NCBI GenBank assembly: GCA_050745265.1
Contig: JBOGKE010000015.1
Location: forward strand, 1-64,000
Direction: 5' to 3'
DNA length: 64,000 nucleotides
Source of the DNA: RH2-MAG17b sp050745265
GTDB taxonomy: Bacteria > Acidobacteriota > Terriglobia > UBA7540
The notes under the pieces: generated by a model
Seen by the model: the letters and a program-made list of their open reading frames with translations, nothing else
What the model was told of the DNA's origin: nothing
The model's database searches: none
Program-made: the position numbers and the translations under genes
Part shown: positions 7,145 through 15,411 of the stretch, piece by piece
How the letters are laid out: the number at the start of each line of letters is the position of its first letter
Position numbering within the stretch: position 1 is the first letter of the stretch

Positions 7145-8227
7145 TCATCCGAGGAGCCGCCGGTAGAAGGCCTCGGTCTTCCGGCCCATTATATCATTAG
7201 TAAACAGCCTCGCCCTCTCGCGTCCGCGGCGTCCTGCGTCGCATCTCTGCTCGGGGCGGCTCGCCGCGGCGACAATTGCCTCGGCCAAGCTGCCCGGCGA
7301 ACCGGCTTCGACCAGCCATCCGTTCTCGCCCTCGGTGACAATCTCCGGCAGGCCGCCAGCACGACTGGCGATGACGGGAACACCGTGGGCCATCGCGATG
7401 AGCGCTGACGATCCAAGACCTTCCGCGAGCGACGGCATCACAAACAGGTCGAGCGAATTCATGAACGGCGACAGATCGTCGAGATAGCCCACGAGGCGAA
7501 TGGGTCCGGCCGAATCACGGAGACCGTACTTTTCCACGAGCGTAGGGAGCAAGCGCCCGGCGCCCGCTAACAGCAGGCGCGCGCCGGGCATCTCGGGCGC
7601 GACCCGCCGGAACGCCTCGATCGCTATTTCCTGGCCCTTCTCCGGCGTGAAAGCGCCCGCGTGCCCGATAACGAACTCGTCTTCAGCGAGCCCGAACTGA
7701 GCTCGGGCTTCCGCTCGCGCGGCAGGGTTCGGCGGGCTCTCGGGGAAATCGATTCCATCTGGAATGACTCCGATCTTTTCTGCCGGTACCCCGGCGCCGA
7801 GTAGCAGTCTCCGCACAAACTCCGAGACGGCAATGACTCCGTCGCACGTGAGGCTGTACTTCAGGCGATGGACCAGCGTCCCGCGAGGTACGAAGGTCAC
7901 GCGGCGGCTGGCGACGCGCCGCGCCGTCCCCGTAATCGAAGCCAGCCAGGCAAGGGACTGGCCCCGCCCGTCGTGCGCGTGAATAACATCGAAAGACCCA
8001 GCGTGTAACAGCGCCCTCAGCTCGCCAGCCGACCAGAACCCGTGATGGCGCAGCCCCAGTGTCGCAAAGCCTTCTTCGCGCGCGAGGGCGCAAAGGCGGC
8101 TGCCAGCGGGGCACACGATATGCTGGAGGTGCCCGAGGTCCCGAAGGCCGCGTGCAAGCATGATGAGCTGCCGCTGGCCTCCGCGCAGCTCCATCGCGGT
8201 GTCGAGATGAACGACCCTTAGCGTCAT
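7145..8227 (-). CDS. Glycosyltransferase, GT4 family
   Basis: This 360-residue GT-B-fold enzyme probably transfers a sugar from a nucleotide donor during surface glycan or lipopolysaccharide synthesis. The N-terminal half has the acceptor-side FDVIHAHDGRGQSLAWL block. The C-terminal half shows the GT4 donor site: GHAGAFTPEKGQEIAIEAF, LLAGAGRLLP, VGYLDDL and the E-x7-E motif in PSLAEGLGSSALIAMAHG, followed by GGLPEIVTEGENGWLV. Acceptor and sugar cannot be inferred. A GT2 glycosyltransferase gene lies upstream on the same strand across a 270-bp gap that contains a repeat, so co-transcription is uncertain. Confidence 0.88.
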   Translation of the reverse strand: MTLRVVHLDTAMELRGGQRQLIMLARGLRDLGHLQHIVCPAGSRLCALAREEGFATLGLRHHGFWSAGELRALLHAGSFDVIHAHDGRGQSLAWLASITGTARRVASRRVTFVPRGTLVHRLKYSLTCDGVIAVSEFVRRLLLGAGVPAEKIGVIPDGIDFPESPPNPAARAEARAQFGLAEDEFVIGHAGAFTPEKGQEIAIEAFRRVAPEMPGARLLLAGAGRLLPTLVEKYGLRDSAGPIRLVGYLDDLSPFMNSLDLFVMPSLAEGLGSSALIAMAHGVPVIASRAGGLPEIVTEGENGWLVEAGSPGSLAEAIVAAASRPEQRCDAGRRGRERARLFTNDIMGRKTEAFYRRLLG

Positions 8228-8390
8228 CGAAGACTGGCGGCCCGGCTAGGGGAACGAGTCCCGCGCGCGACGGGCTTGCGCGGGAGCGGGACTGGGCCGC
8301 CGAGCCTGTGCCGCAGCGCCGGATCTCGCCTCGATATAGGCCCGCGGTCCATTAGAGCGTTCCAATCGATCCTTTGTTTTCAATGATCAA

Positions 8391-8506
8391 TAGGCTTCGT
8401 TCCGTAAAAAATGTTTGAGCGACGCTTCTCCCGGCGGCACGCACGGGCCTATTGAGAGTAGGGTACCAGGAGCCAAGGAACGTTTGGCAACGTTTGAGAC
8501 TAATGA
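8391..8506 (+). repeat. Dispersed repeat, copy A (partner at 39106)
   Basis: The 17 bases TAGGCTTCGTTCCGTAA at 8391-8407 recur exactly at 39106-39122. In both places a second similar block follows downstream: GAGACTAATGAGA at about 8496 here and GAGACAAATGAGA at about 39285 there. The middle differs in length and sequence. This looks like a decayed repeat family. It fills the gap between the two glycosyltransferase genes, and its end reaches the GT2 stop codon. Confidence 0.45.
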
Positions 8507-9261
8507 GACCCTTTTTCGCGGGCCACGAGCCGGGCGCATTTTTCGTTTCGTCGGGCGACGTAACGGGCGGCCATGCGCGCAATCCAGAACCCCTCGACTC
8601 CATCGAGAAAGCCCAGCCGGAGGAAATACGATCGCACGAAAGCCCAGGGCGGTTCGGCCAAGCGCTGGGGCGCAGACGGGCTGGCGCCGCCGCTCATGAT
8701 CTCAGCCGCCGCTAGATCGGTGTAAAACTCGATGCGCTGCCGGTGATCGTCGAGCGAATCGCAGGTGTAATGGAGAATCTCGCCCGCAAGCTTTTGCACG
8801 CGCCCTTCGACTGCCACGGATTCGTGGACGAAGTCGCCCACCCACCGGCAGCGCCCGCGATGGTAAAGACGAATCTTGTAATCGGGGTACCAGCCGGAAT
8901 GCGCGATCCAGCGGCCGAGGTAGCGCGCACGCCGCGCGAAGCGGTAGCCCTCCGCCGCGGGCTCTGAGGCTTTCCACGTTCGCACCGACGCCTGGGCCAC
9001 CGAATTGAGCTCCTCGTCCGCATCGAGGCTTAAGATCCAATCGTGCCGCGCCTCGCGAGCAGCGAAGTTCTTTTGAGCGGCAAAGCCCTTCCAGGGCGCG
9101 ACGAGGACGCGCGCTCCGAGACCGGCGGCAATGTGGCAGGTATCGTCGGCCGATTCTGCGTCGACCACGAGAATCTCATCGGCAAATTCCAAGGAGTGGA
9201 TCACGCGGGCGATGCTTTTAGCTTCGTTGCGGGTGATGATGGTGGCGGAAATCGGGGGCAT
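8500..9261 (-). CDS. Glycosyltransferase family 2 (WaaE/LPS core-type)
   Basis: This GT-A-fold transferase of about 253 residues starts with ISATIITRNEAKSIARVIHSL, the standard nucleotide-binding entry of GT2. LSLDADEEL is the DxD-type metal site. The later blocks WYPDYKIRLYHRG and GDFVHESVAVEG are typical of the WaaE/KdtX-like branch that adds glucose to the lipopolysaccharide inner core, so a role in outer-membrane glycan synthesis is likely. The start at 9261 (ATG) is preferred to the GTG at 9279, which adds only six residues, and neither has a clear ribosome-binding site. The upstream neighbours are a thioesterase and a bacilliredoxin, which give no extra clue. Confidence 0.87.
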   Translation of the reverse strand: MPPISATIITRNEAKSIARVIHSLEFADEILVVDAESADDTCHIAAGLGARVLVAPWKGFAAQKNFAAREARHDWILSLDADEELNSVAQASVRTWKASEPAAEGYRFARRARYLGRWIAHSGWYPDYKIRLYHRGRCRWVGDFVHESVAVEGRVQKLAGEILHYTCDSLDDHRQRIEFYTDLAAAEIMSGGASPSAPQRLAEPPWAFVRSYFLRLGFLDGVEGFWIARMAARYVARRNEKCARLVAREKGSH

Positions 9262-9306
9262 GGTCAAGGGCGGCGACACGTCGTGGGGCGCAGGCCCCGA
9301 TCTGCG

Positions 9307-9735
9307 TCACGGGCTCGAGCTCGCCATGAACAGCTCGCGGTACTTGTCAGGAAGCACGCGCGGGTGGCCGTCGCGGTCCGTGACGACGTGTACCGTCTCG
9401 CCCTCGGCCAGGAGATCGCCCGTTAGCGGGCGAAAGACCTCGTAACCGAAAATCAGGACGCGCTTTCTCATGCCCCGCAGCGTGGTGCGGACCTCGATTT
9501 CATCATCATACCGGGCGGGCGCTTTGTAGCGGCAGCGCGCCTCGGCGACCATAATGTAAAGCCCGTCGCCCTCTTCCATCTCACGATAGGCGAAGCCGCG
9601 CTGGCGGCAGAAATCCGTGCGGCCGATCTCAAACCAGACCAGGTAGTTGGCGTGGTACACCACACCCATCTGGTCGGTCTCCGCATAACGGACCCGCAAC
9701 GGGGTGGCAGTCCACACGCTGGAAGCTTCGTCCAT
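9307..9735 (-). CDS. Acyl-CoA thioesterase, 4HBT hotdog family (YbgC-like)
   Basis: This 142-residue single hotdog-fold protein hydrolyses acyl-CoA thioesters. YbgC-type members are linked to envelope maintenance. The catalytic signature VRYAETDQMGVVYHANYLVWFE contains the Asp of the 4-hydroxybenzoyl-CoA thioesterase type. The block AEARCRYKAPARYDDEIEV follows as expected. Length and motif order are normal. The stop lies about 45 bp before the GT2 start and its own start about 20 bp after the stop of the bacilliredoxin gene, so the three could share a transcript. Confidence 0.9.
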   Translation of the reverse strand: MDEASSVWTATPLRVRYAETDQMGVVYHANYLVWFEIGRTDFCRQRGFAYREMEEGDGLYIMVAEARCRYKAPARYDDEIEVRTTLRGMRKRVLIFGYEVFRPLTGDLLAEGETVHVVTDRDGHPRVLPDKYRELFMASSSP

Positions 9736-9756
9736 GATCAGGCGACGCCGCGGCTT

Positions 9757-10197
9757 TCATCGTGCCGCGGTTGACGTTCGCGGGGCGCAGAATTGGTCGA
9801 ATGCGCGTGTGAGATCGCTCGCAATCTCTTCTGCCACGCGCCCTTCGATCTGCGAACGCTCGAGCATGAACACGGCCTTTCCATCTTTCAGCAGGGCGAT
9901 CGAGGGCGACGACGGTTCGTAATCGGAGAAGTAGCCGCGCGCGCGGGCCGTCGCGTCCTGGTCCTGGCCCGCGAACACGGTGGTCAGATGGTCGGGGCGA
10001 ACGGCGTGCCCGAGCGCCAGCGCGACGCCCGGCCGGGCTTTTCCCGCTGCGCACCCGCAAATCGAGTTGACGACCACAAGTGTCGTGCCGGCGGCGCGGG
10101 ACAGGCAGGCATCCACCTCTTCCGGTGTTTTCAGTTCGCGAAAGCCAATTTCCGTAAGTTCAGCGCGCATCGGCGCAAGCATCTCTTCAGGGTACAT
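9757..10197 (-). CDS. BrxA/BrxB family bacilliredoxin (YphP/YqiW)
   Basis: This 146-residue thioredoxin-like protein reduces mixed disulfides between proteins and low-molecular-weight thiols in the cytosol. The family CGC motif is present in VVVNSICGCAAGKARPG. The start is the ATG giving MYPEEMLAPMRAEL, preceded by an AGAGGAGA Shine-Dalgarno sequence 8 to 15 bp upstream. An in-frame start at 10275 would add 26 unlikely residues. The reductant it pairs with in a non-Firmicute is not known: bacillithiol genes are not in the window. Confidence 0.9.
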   Translation of the reverse strand: MYPEEMLAPMRAELTEIGFRELKTPEEVDACLSRAAGTTLVVVNSICGCAAGKARPGVALALGHAVRPDHLTTVFAGQDQDATARARGYFSDYEPSSPSIALLKDGKAVFMLERSQIEGRVAEEIASDLTRAFDQFCAPRTSTAAR

Positions 10198-10309
10198 GGA
10201 TTTTTTCTCCTCTGGTCTTCCGACTTTCGCGCCGGCAGCGAGTAGGATTATTCCCATACGGGAACCAAGATACAAGCGCGGACCATCGTCTTCGTGGTCA
10301 ACCGCGATT

Positions 10310-10402
10310 TGTAGCGCCGGACTTCAGCCCGGCACACCGTGTTTCTACCAATTGCCGCCCCTTCGACTTCGCTCAGGGCAGGCTCTGAAGGGCGGCGCTA
10401 CA
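10310..10402. repeat. 93-bp palindrome-ended intergenic element
   Basis: The ends are inverted repeats: TGTAGCGCCGGACTTCAG at 10310-10327 and, on the other strand, TGTAGCGCCGCCCTTCAG from 10402 to 10385 (16 of 18 identical). Related CGGCGCTACA ends occur in the MITE-like element near 6090 and singly near 22680, so this is a dispersed family. It lies between the kinase stop and the bacilliredoxin start and could fold into a terminator-like hairpin. Confidence 0.55.
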
Positions 10403-10462
10403 CGGAAGCCATGCCTTGACCATTTTACACCGCGAAGGGGGATCGCTGCGGAGCGCGCAGTT

Positions 10463-12694
10463 TTATTGAGCTCCCGCCGCGCGCCGCAGCGTAGCGAGAA
10501 TTGTGGCAGAGGAGGCGGAACGAAACCGGTAGGCCTTTCCGTTGGCGGTGATGGAGAATTCGCCGGCGCCTGTCGATCTCCAACTGAGGCCCGCGACGGG
10601 TGTGCTGAACGGATCCTTTCCGTCGGAGGGCTGGTAGCGCACCCTGCTGCCCTCGATTACCAGCAGTCCCTTGGACGAACCGAAGCGATGCAGGTAATCG
10701 ACCGGGTAACTCGCCGCCACAGCCTGCGTACCCGCTGAAGCAGCGGCGGGCGTGGCTTTTGCCGGTACGAACGTGGTCTGCATGGTTTGCGACGTATCAA
10801 AGATCGGATGGGGGAAAGCGATGCCACCCACACCCACTCGGAAGCCGGCATCCACGTCAGGAAATCCTTTGAGCGAGGCGTGAAGCGTATAGGTGCCGGG
10901 CTGAAGATTTCTGACGGTCAACTTGCCGGTAGAATCCACGGCCCCGACCTTCTTGCCGTCAATGTAGATTTCCGCTCCCGGTGACGAGCTGATCATTGCA
11001 GTTCCGAGCGAAGGATTTCCGACCTCTGCAGACGAGTTTGGGAGTGCGGTTTGCTGGGAAGGATTTTTCACGGTTGGCTGCGCGGGCGCATGCTCGACCG
11101 CGGGAACCGCCGGAACGGACACGGGCTGCGTAAGCTGAGCCTCGCGGTTCCTTAATTTTTGCGGCAAAACCTCAGCAGTTTCGGCGCGCCTCGCGCCAAC
11201 CTTCCGGGTGGCGCGGCTTGGCGTCTCGTTGACTAAGGCCGGTGCGGCAGCTCCCGTCGCATGTTGAGACGGAGGCGCAGGCGGCGCCGCTTGGGAACCT
11301 GGATTCTCGCTTGTCTGTGCAGATGCAGACGCCTGGGTTGCAATCGCCGGGGCGGCGATCGCCGGTTTGGCAGCCGCGTGGACAGCGCCGGGGGGGCTGG
11401 TTTGAACGACGGTTCGCCCGGGCCCGAAGCGGAAAAACCACACCGCCGCCGCGGCCGCGATAATCAGGATGATGATTACCGCGAGCGCCAGCGCCCAGCT
11501 TCGCCCGGGTTTTGCGTCAGGCACGAGCGGCGGCGCGGGCCCGGCAGGAACGACCGGCTGCTCCGAACCCGGCGGTGTTTGCGTCGCGACACCGGCGCTG
11601 GCTCCGCCCGTCGACGCTTGCGCGGCGGCCGAACGCGCTTGCCGGCTGTCCGAATAGCCGCCGCGGCTGGCGCGCGGCGCGGCGATCATCGTTGCCATGT
11701 CGGCGCCGGAGTCATTTAGCGCCATCGCTACGCCGCCCAGACCCTGCTCCGCCATCTCCAGCTCCCGAATCAGAGCGGCGCCGTCAGCCGGACGATGGTT
11801 GGGATCCTTCTCGAGGCATTGCATCACTACGCGCGCCACGCCGGGCGGGATTTTCAGCTCGGGCTTCGCCTCGAGCAGCGGCCGGGGCGGCGTATTGATG
11901 TGCGCCAGCAGCAACTGCATCGTCGTGTCGGCCTTGAAGGGGAGCTCGCCCGAGAGCATCTGGTACATCACGACGCCGAGCGAATAGAGGTCCGAGCGCC
12001 CGTCAAGCTGGTCGCCGCGCTTGCCCAGAGCCTGCTCGGGAGACATATATTGCGGCGTGCCCATGACGATGCCCGTGCCCGTCAGCGTCATTCCGCTGTC
12101 GCCCGACTGAGCTTCCTTCAGCTTGGCAATTCCAAAGTCGAGCACCTTCGCCTGCTCGCCTGCCGGGGTCGCGATCAGCACGATGTTCGCCGGCTTGATG
12201 TCCCGGTGCACCATCCCGAGGCGGTGAGCCGCATCGAGCGCCGCCGCCACCTGTTTTGCGATCGAGCACGCTCGCGCCGCGGGAAGCGGCCCCACCTTCT
12301 CGATCACGCTCTTCAGGCTCTCGCCCTCGATGTACTCCATCACCATGAAGGGGAGACCGTCTTCGGATTCATCGAGGTCGTCGACGCGAACGGCGTTGGG
12401 GTGGTCGAGCTTGCGGGCGATAATCGCTTCCTGCTTGAACCGCTTGACAAAGAGCTCGTCGCTCAGCAAGTCCGGGTTCATTACCTTAAGCGCTCGCAGC
12501 TCGTCGAAGGTGACGTGAGAGGCCTTGTAGACCGCGCCCATTCCCCCCTGCCCGACCTTGGCCACAATTCGGTATTTGCCGCGGACCACCGTGCCGTCAG
12601 ACCAGCCGCTCGATTCGACCAGCTTCGCGCCGTCTTGCGGGCAGACGCTGAAGCGGTTAGGGTAGTGGGCCTCGCAAGCGGGACACTTTTTCAT
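10463..12694 (-). CDS. Membrane Ser/Thr protein kinase with N-terminal zinc ribbon and C-terminal PEGA domain
   Basis: This 743-residue signalling protein opens with a short zinc ribbon, CPACEAHYPNRFSVCPQDG. A full PknB-like kinase domain follows, with the Gly loop VGQGGMGAVYKA, VHRDIKPANIV as the catalytic loop and DFGIAKL as the metal-binding loop. The GTPQYMSPEQA segment ends the activation loop. A Pro/Ala-rich linker leads to one transmembrane segment near residues 398-418 (ALALAVIIILIIAAAAAVWF). The outside part is Ala/Pro-rich with a PEGA domain (SPGAEIYIDGKKVG) and a short C-terminal domain. PEGA domains usually face the periplasm and bind surface components, so it may sense the envelope. 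Substrates are unknown. No phosphatase gene is adjacent. Confidence 0.92.
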   Translation of the reverse strand: MKKCPACEAHYPNRFSVCPQDGAKLVESSGWSDGTVVRGKYRIVAKVGQGGMGAVYKASHVTFDELRALKVMNPDLLSDELFVKRFKQEAIIARKLDHPNAVRVDDLDESEDGLPFMVMEYIEGESLKSVIEKVGPLPAARACSIAKQVAAALDAAHRLGMVHRDIKPANIVLIATPAGEQAKVLDFGIAKLKEAQSGDSGMTLTGTGIVMGTPQYMSPEQALGKRGDQLDGRSDLYSLGVVMYQMLSGELPFKADTTMQLLLAHINTPPRPLLEAKPELKIPPGVARVVMQCLEKDPNHRPADGAALIRELEMAEQGLGGVAMALNDSGADMATMIAAPRASRGGYSDSRQARSAAAQASTGGASAGVATQTPPGSEQPVVPAGPAPPLVPDAKPGRSWALALAVIIILIIAAAAAVWFFRFGPGRTVVQTSPPGAVHAAAKPAIAAPAIATQASASAQTSENPGSQAAPPAPPSQHATGAAAPALVNETPSRATRKVGARRAETAEVLPQKLRNREAQLTQPVSVPAVPAVEHAPAQPTVKNPSQQTALPNSSAEVGNPSLGTAMISSSPGAEIYIDGKKVGAVDSTGKLTVRNLQPGTYTLHASLKGFPDVDAGFRVGVGGIAFPHPIFDTSQTMQTTFVPAKATPAAASAGTQAVAASYPVDYLHRFGSSKGLLVIEGSRVRYQPSDGKDPFSTPVAGLSWRSTGAGEFSITANGKAYRFRSASSATILATLRRAAGAQ

Positions 12695-12965
12695 AAGCGC
12701 GCTCTTTCGCGCCAGTATACCACACGGCGGGTGACGCGGAGCTCTTCGCAGTGCATGCGGTGAATCGCGTTAGGCGGTAGCGCGGACCTCGTTTTTCAGA
12801 TCCCCGGCTTGTATCTATGTCCGAGGAAAAGCTGCGGAGGTTAAGGAATAACTCCGCGCTTGTATCTACCCCACTCAGTGCAGGAACAATCTGTTTACTC
12901 GTTGCCGACTCGTTCCGCGCTAAAATGAAACTTGGTTTCAGATCCCGGGGTCATCTCGGAGTACT

Positions 12966-13580
12966 ATGATGGGGAACTCCGCGGATGCTAAAATGCCAGT
13001 TAACTTGAGAACCTCGAGTGCTCTCCTCCTTGTCATGCTGGCGCTGCTCCTCGCGGGCTGTCCGAAACGCCAGACAGCCAAGCGGCTGATTTACGTTCCG
13101 GCCGCTCCGGCCGCGGCCACGACAGCTCCGGCACAGCAAAGCGGGGTGCTGGTGATTGAGCCTCCTCCGGCGCCCGCGCCATCCCAGCCGGCCCCGAAGC
13201 CTGAGGAGGTTCAAAATTCCGCTCCCCCTCCCGCGACGCCCCCGAAGCACCGCGCGATTCCGAGCGAAACAACCGCTCCTGCCGCCGACGCGGCCCCACC
13301 CGCGCCCGCTGCGGTGGCGCCACAGCTCGAGCCGGCGCAGAGCGCCGCGCAGCAGGGCCAGCTCGAAGGCAAGATCGGCAGTTTGCGCGACGCGCTGAAG
13401 CAGCGGATCACGCGTCTTCACCAGCGCCAACTCTCAAAAAATGACCAAAAAGCCGTTGAGGACGCGGAGCTGCTGCTTTCGGAAGCGGATCAGGCGATGC
13501 ACGAAGGCGATCTGCAACAGTCGCTGAACCTCGCGCAGAAAGCCGATCTGCTCATCTCTGCGGTGGAGAGCGGGCACTGA
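12966..13580 (+). CDS. Predicted lipoprotein with Pro/Ala-rich linker, function unknown
   Basis: This protein of about 200 residues has a hydrophobic signal and a lipobox (VMLALLLAGC), so it should be lipid-anchored in the envelope. After the cysteine comes a long Pro/Ala-rich disordered stretch (about residues 45-125). A C-terminal helical part follows (about 130-204) with heptad-like leucines, which probably pairs or forms a coiled coil. I do not recognise a family. GGAG at 12958-12961 best serves the second ATG at 12969. An ATG at 12993, giving MPVNLRTSSALLL, is also possible. It is divergent from the kinase gene across a 270-bp space. Confidence 0.7.
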   Translation: MMGNSADAKMPVNLRTSSALLLVMLALLLAGCPKRQTAKRLIYVPAAPAAATTAPAQQSGVLVIEPPPAPAPSQPAPKPEEVQNSAPPPATPPKHRAIPSETTAPAADAAPPAPAAVAPQLEPAQSAAQQGQLEGKIGSLRDALKQRITRLHQRQLSKNDQKAVEDAELLLSEADQAMHEGDLQQSLNLAQKADLLISAVESGH

Positions 13581-13602
13581 GGGGTCGGCGCTGGGGAAGA
13601 AC

Positions 13603-13649
13603 CAACAGCCTCTCGCAAAGCCGCCAAGGCGCGAAGAAAGCGCAAAGGG
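13603..13649. repeat. Dispersed repeat, copy 1 (CAACAGCCTCTCGCAAAG family)
   Basis: This copy contains CAACAGCCTCTCGCAAAG, then CGCCAAGGCGCGAAG and AAGCGCAAAG. Related copies are at 15332-15397 and 16155-16211. The three are in the same orientation within 2.6 kb, each in an intergenic space. Confidence 0.6.
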
Positions 13650-13711
13650 ACTGGATGTCGGCAAGGAGGTCCGCGATCTGCGAAACGCGATAAAGGCGGA
13701 GTCCGTCGCCT

Positions 13712-14176
13712 TCAGATTCCCTCGGAAACGAACCGCTTGGCGTGCTCCTTCAGGATGCAGCGATCCTCGACCACTGCGAGCCCCGCCTCACGCCCTCGCC
13801 GGGCCGCCGCTTCGTGAGTAATGCCCTCCTGCATCCACACGGCCTTGGCTCCCTTGCGAATGGCGTCCTCAATCACTTCGGGAACAAACTCGGGCCGGCG
13901 AAAGATAACAACCACCTCAACCGGTCCGGGAATCTCCGCGAGCGACCCGTAACATCGTTCGCCAAAGACGGACTCCGCGTTGGGATTGACCGAAATCACG
14001 CGGTAGCCGTGGGCGCGCATGTAAGCGGCGACTCCGTAACTCGGCCGCGCCGGCTTAGGCGAGATCCCCACGACGGCGAGCGTCTTGTATCTCTGCAACA
14101 GCTCCCGGATCGGATCGCCCGCCGCAGGCGGCATGCCGGGATGCGAAGCATAACCAATGGTTCCGTGTGAAGCCAT
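13712..14176 (-). CDS. CoA-binding domain protein (YccU-like)
   Basis: This 154-residue Rossmann-fold protein is like the CoA-binding domain of succinyl-CoA synthetase alpha. TLAVVGISPKPARPSYGVA is the nucleotide-binding loop region. VISVNPNAESVFGERCYGSL, VVVIFRRPEFVPEVIEDA and AVWMQEGITHEAAAR follow in the order typical of YccU-type single-domain proteins. Its physiological role is not established. It lies 25 bp downstream of hisC on the same strand and ends the trpS-scpA-scpB-rluB-hisC run, so co-transcription is likely. Confidence 0.88.
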   Translation of the reverse strand: MASHGTIGYASHPGMPPAAGDPIRELLQRYKTLAVVGISPKPARPSYGVAAYMRAHGYRVISVNPNAESVFGERCYGSLAEIPGPVEVVVIFRRPEFVPEVIEDAIRKGAKAVWMQEGITHEAAARRGREAGLAVVEDRCILKEHAKRFVSEGI

Positions 14177-14200
14177 GCAGCACCTCTGCCTTGCTCAACC

Positions 14201-15319
14201 TCATCCCACTGCAACCGGCGCGGCGAGGACGCCCCGGACAGCTTCGATGAAGCGTTCATTATCCGCGTGCGTTCCGATGGTGACGCGGAGCGACGTGGGA
14301 AAACCATAGAGTTTCATCGGACGCACGATCACGCCCTCCTCGAGCAGCCTGAGAAAATCGTGCTCGCAATCCCGCGCCGTGTCAACCAGCACAAAATTTG
14401 CCGCCGACGGCGTGAATCGTACGCCCAGCAGCGTGAGCTCGCGCGTGACGAAATGCATTTCGGCAGCGTTGAGTTCCGTGGATTTCGCCACGTGCTCCTG
14501 ATCATCCAATGCCGCAAGCCCCGCGACCTGAGCCGGGCGCGAGGCCGGGAAGGGCATGCGAAAGCGCCGCAGCCAGCCGACAAGCTCCGCCGGACCAAAA
14601 CCCCAGCCCAGGCGCAGGCCCGCGAGCCCGTACACCTTCGAGAAGGTGCGCAGCACGAACACGTTCCTTCCCTCACACGCGTACTCGCGCGAGCGCGAAT
14701 ATCCGGCGCTGCGAACGTATTCGAAGTAAGCCTCGTCCAGCACGACCACGACGTGCCGGGGAAGCTGCTCGAGCAAATCTTCGAACTCAGCGGCAGAGAA
14801 GAACGTGCCGGTCGGGTTATTCGGATTCGCCAGGAAGATCAGTTTGGTGCGCGGCGTTACGGCGCGGCGGATTGCGGCCAAGTCAACGGCCATCTCCCGC
14901 AGCGGCACGAGCGTGAGCGTGGCGCCCGTCTCCTGGATGGCCGTTTGAAAGATGTGGAATGAAGATTGCGAAACGATTCCCTCGTCGCCCGGAGAGAGAA
15001 AGGTTCGCGCGACCAGCTCGATGAGCCCCGTCGAGCCCGCGCCAAGGATAATCTGTTCCGGATCGAGTTCATGGATCTCGGCCAGCCGGCGCCGCAGCTC
15101 GCGCCCCGCCGAGTCGGGATAAAGATGGACCGATTCGACGCTCTTGCGCATGGCTTCCACGGCCTTGGGAGACGGCCCGTACGGGTTCTCGTTCGAGGCT
15201 AGCTTAATAGCCTTTATTCCGAGCTCGCGCTCGACCTCTTCAACCGGCTTGCCGGCGGGATAGGGCCGAATCGAGCTTGCCCAGGCGGGAAGGAGTTGCT
15301 GGATGGCTGACGTCTGCAT
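14201..15319 (-). CDS. hisC: Histidinol-phosphate aminotransferase
   Basis: This fold-type I PLP aminotransferase converts imidazole acetol phosphate to histidinol phosphate in histidine synthesis. Related enzymes also act on aromatic amino acids. The 372-residue protein has KLASNENPYGPSPKAV (family N-terminus), NPNNPTGTFF and DEAYFEY (cofactor Asp). The PLP lysine is in TFSKVYGLAGLRLGWGF, and it ends with a TSLRVTIGTHADNERF block containing the substrate-phosphate arginine. No other his genes are nearby, so it is a detached copy. It lies downstream of rluB across a 90-bp spacer occupied by a dispersed repeat. Confidence 0.93.
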   Translation of the reverse strand: MQTSAIQQLLPAWASSIRPYPAGKPVEEVERELGIKAIKLASNENPYGPSPKAVEAMRKSVESVHLYPDSAGRELRRRLAEIHELDPEQIILGAGSTGLIELVARTFLSPGDEGIVSQSSFHIFQTAIQETGATLTLVPLREMAVDLAAIRRAVTPRTKLIFLANPNNPTGTFFSAAEFEDLLEQLPRHVVVVLDEAYFEYVRSAGYSRSREYACEGRNVFVLRTFSKVYGLAGLRLGWGFGPAELVGWLRRFRMPFPASRPAQVAGLAALDDQEHVAKSTELNAAEMHFVTRELTLLGVRFTPSAANFVLVDTARDCEHDFLRLLEEGVIVRPMKLYGFPTSLRVTIGTHADNERFIEAVRGVLAAPVAVG

Positions 15320-15331
15320 GGCGAGTTTGAA

Positions 15332-15397
15332 ATCTCAGGAGCTGTGAAAGAATCAACAGCCTCTCGCGAAGGCGCAAGCCGCGGAGGAAGCGCAAAG
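15332..15397. repeat. Dispersed repeat, copy 2, just upstream of hisC
   Basis: It shares CTCAGGAGCTGTGAAA with copy 3 and CAACAGCCTCTCGC plus GAAGCGCAAAG with copies 1 and 3. It ends 13 bp from the hisC start, so it forms nearly the whole rluB-hisC spacer. Confidence 0.6.
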
Positions 15398-15411
15398 AGA
15401 ACCGCGCGGCG

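Noticed and set aside
11795..12763. 322-codon plus-strand ORF opposite the Ser/Thr kinase
   Set aside because: Antisense shadow of the kinase domain.
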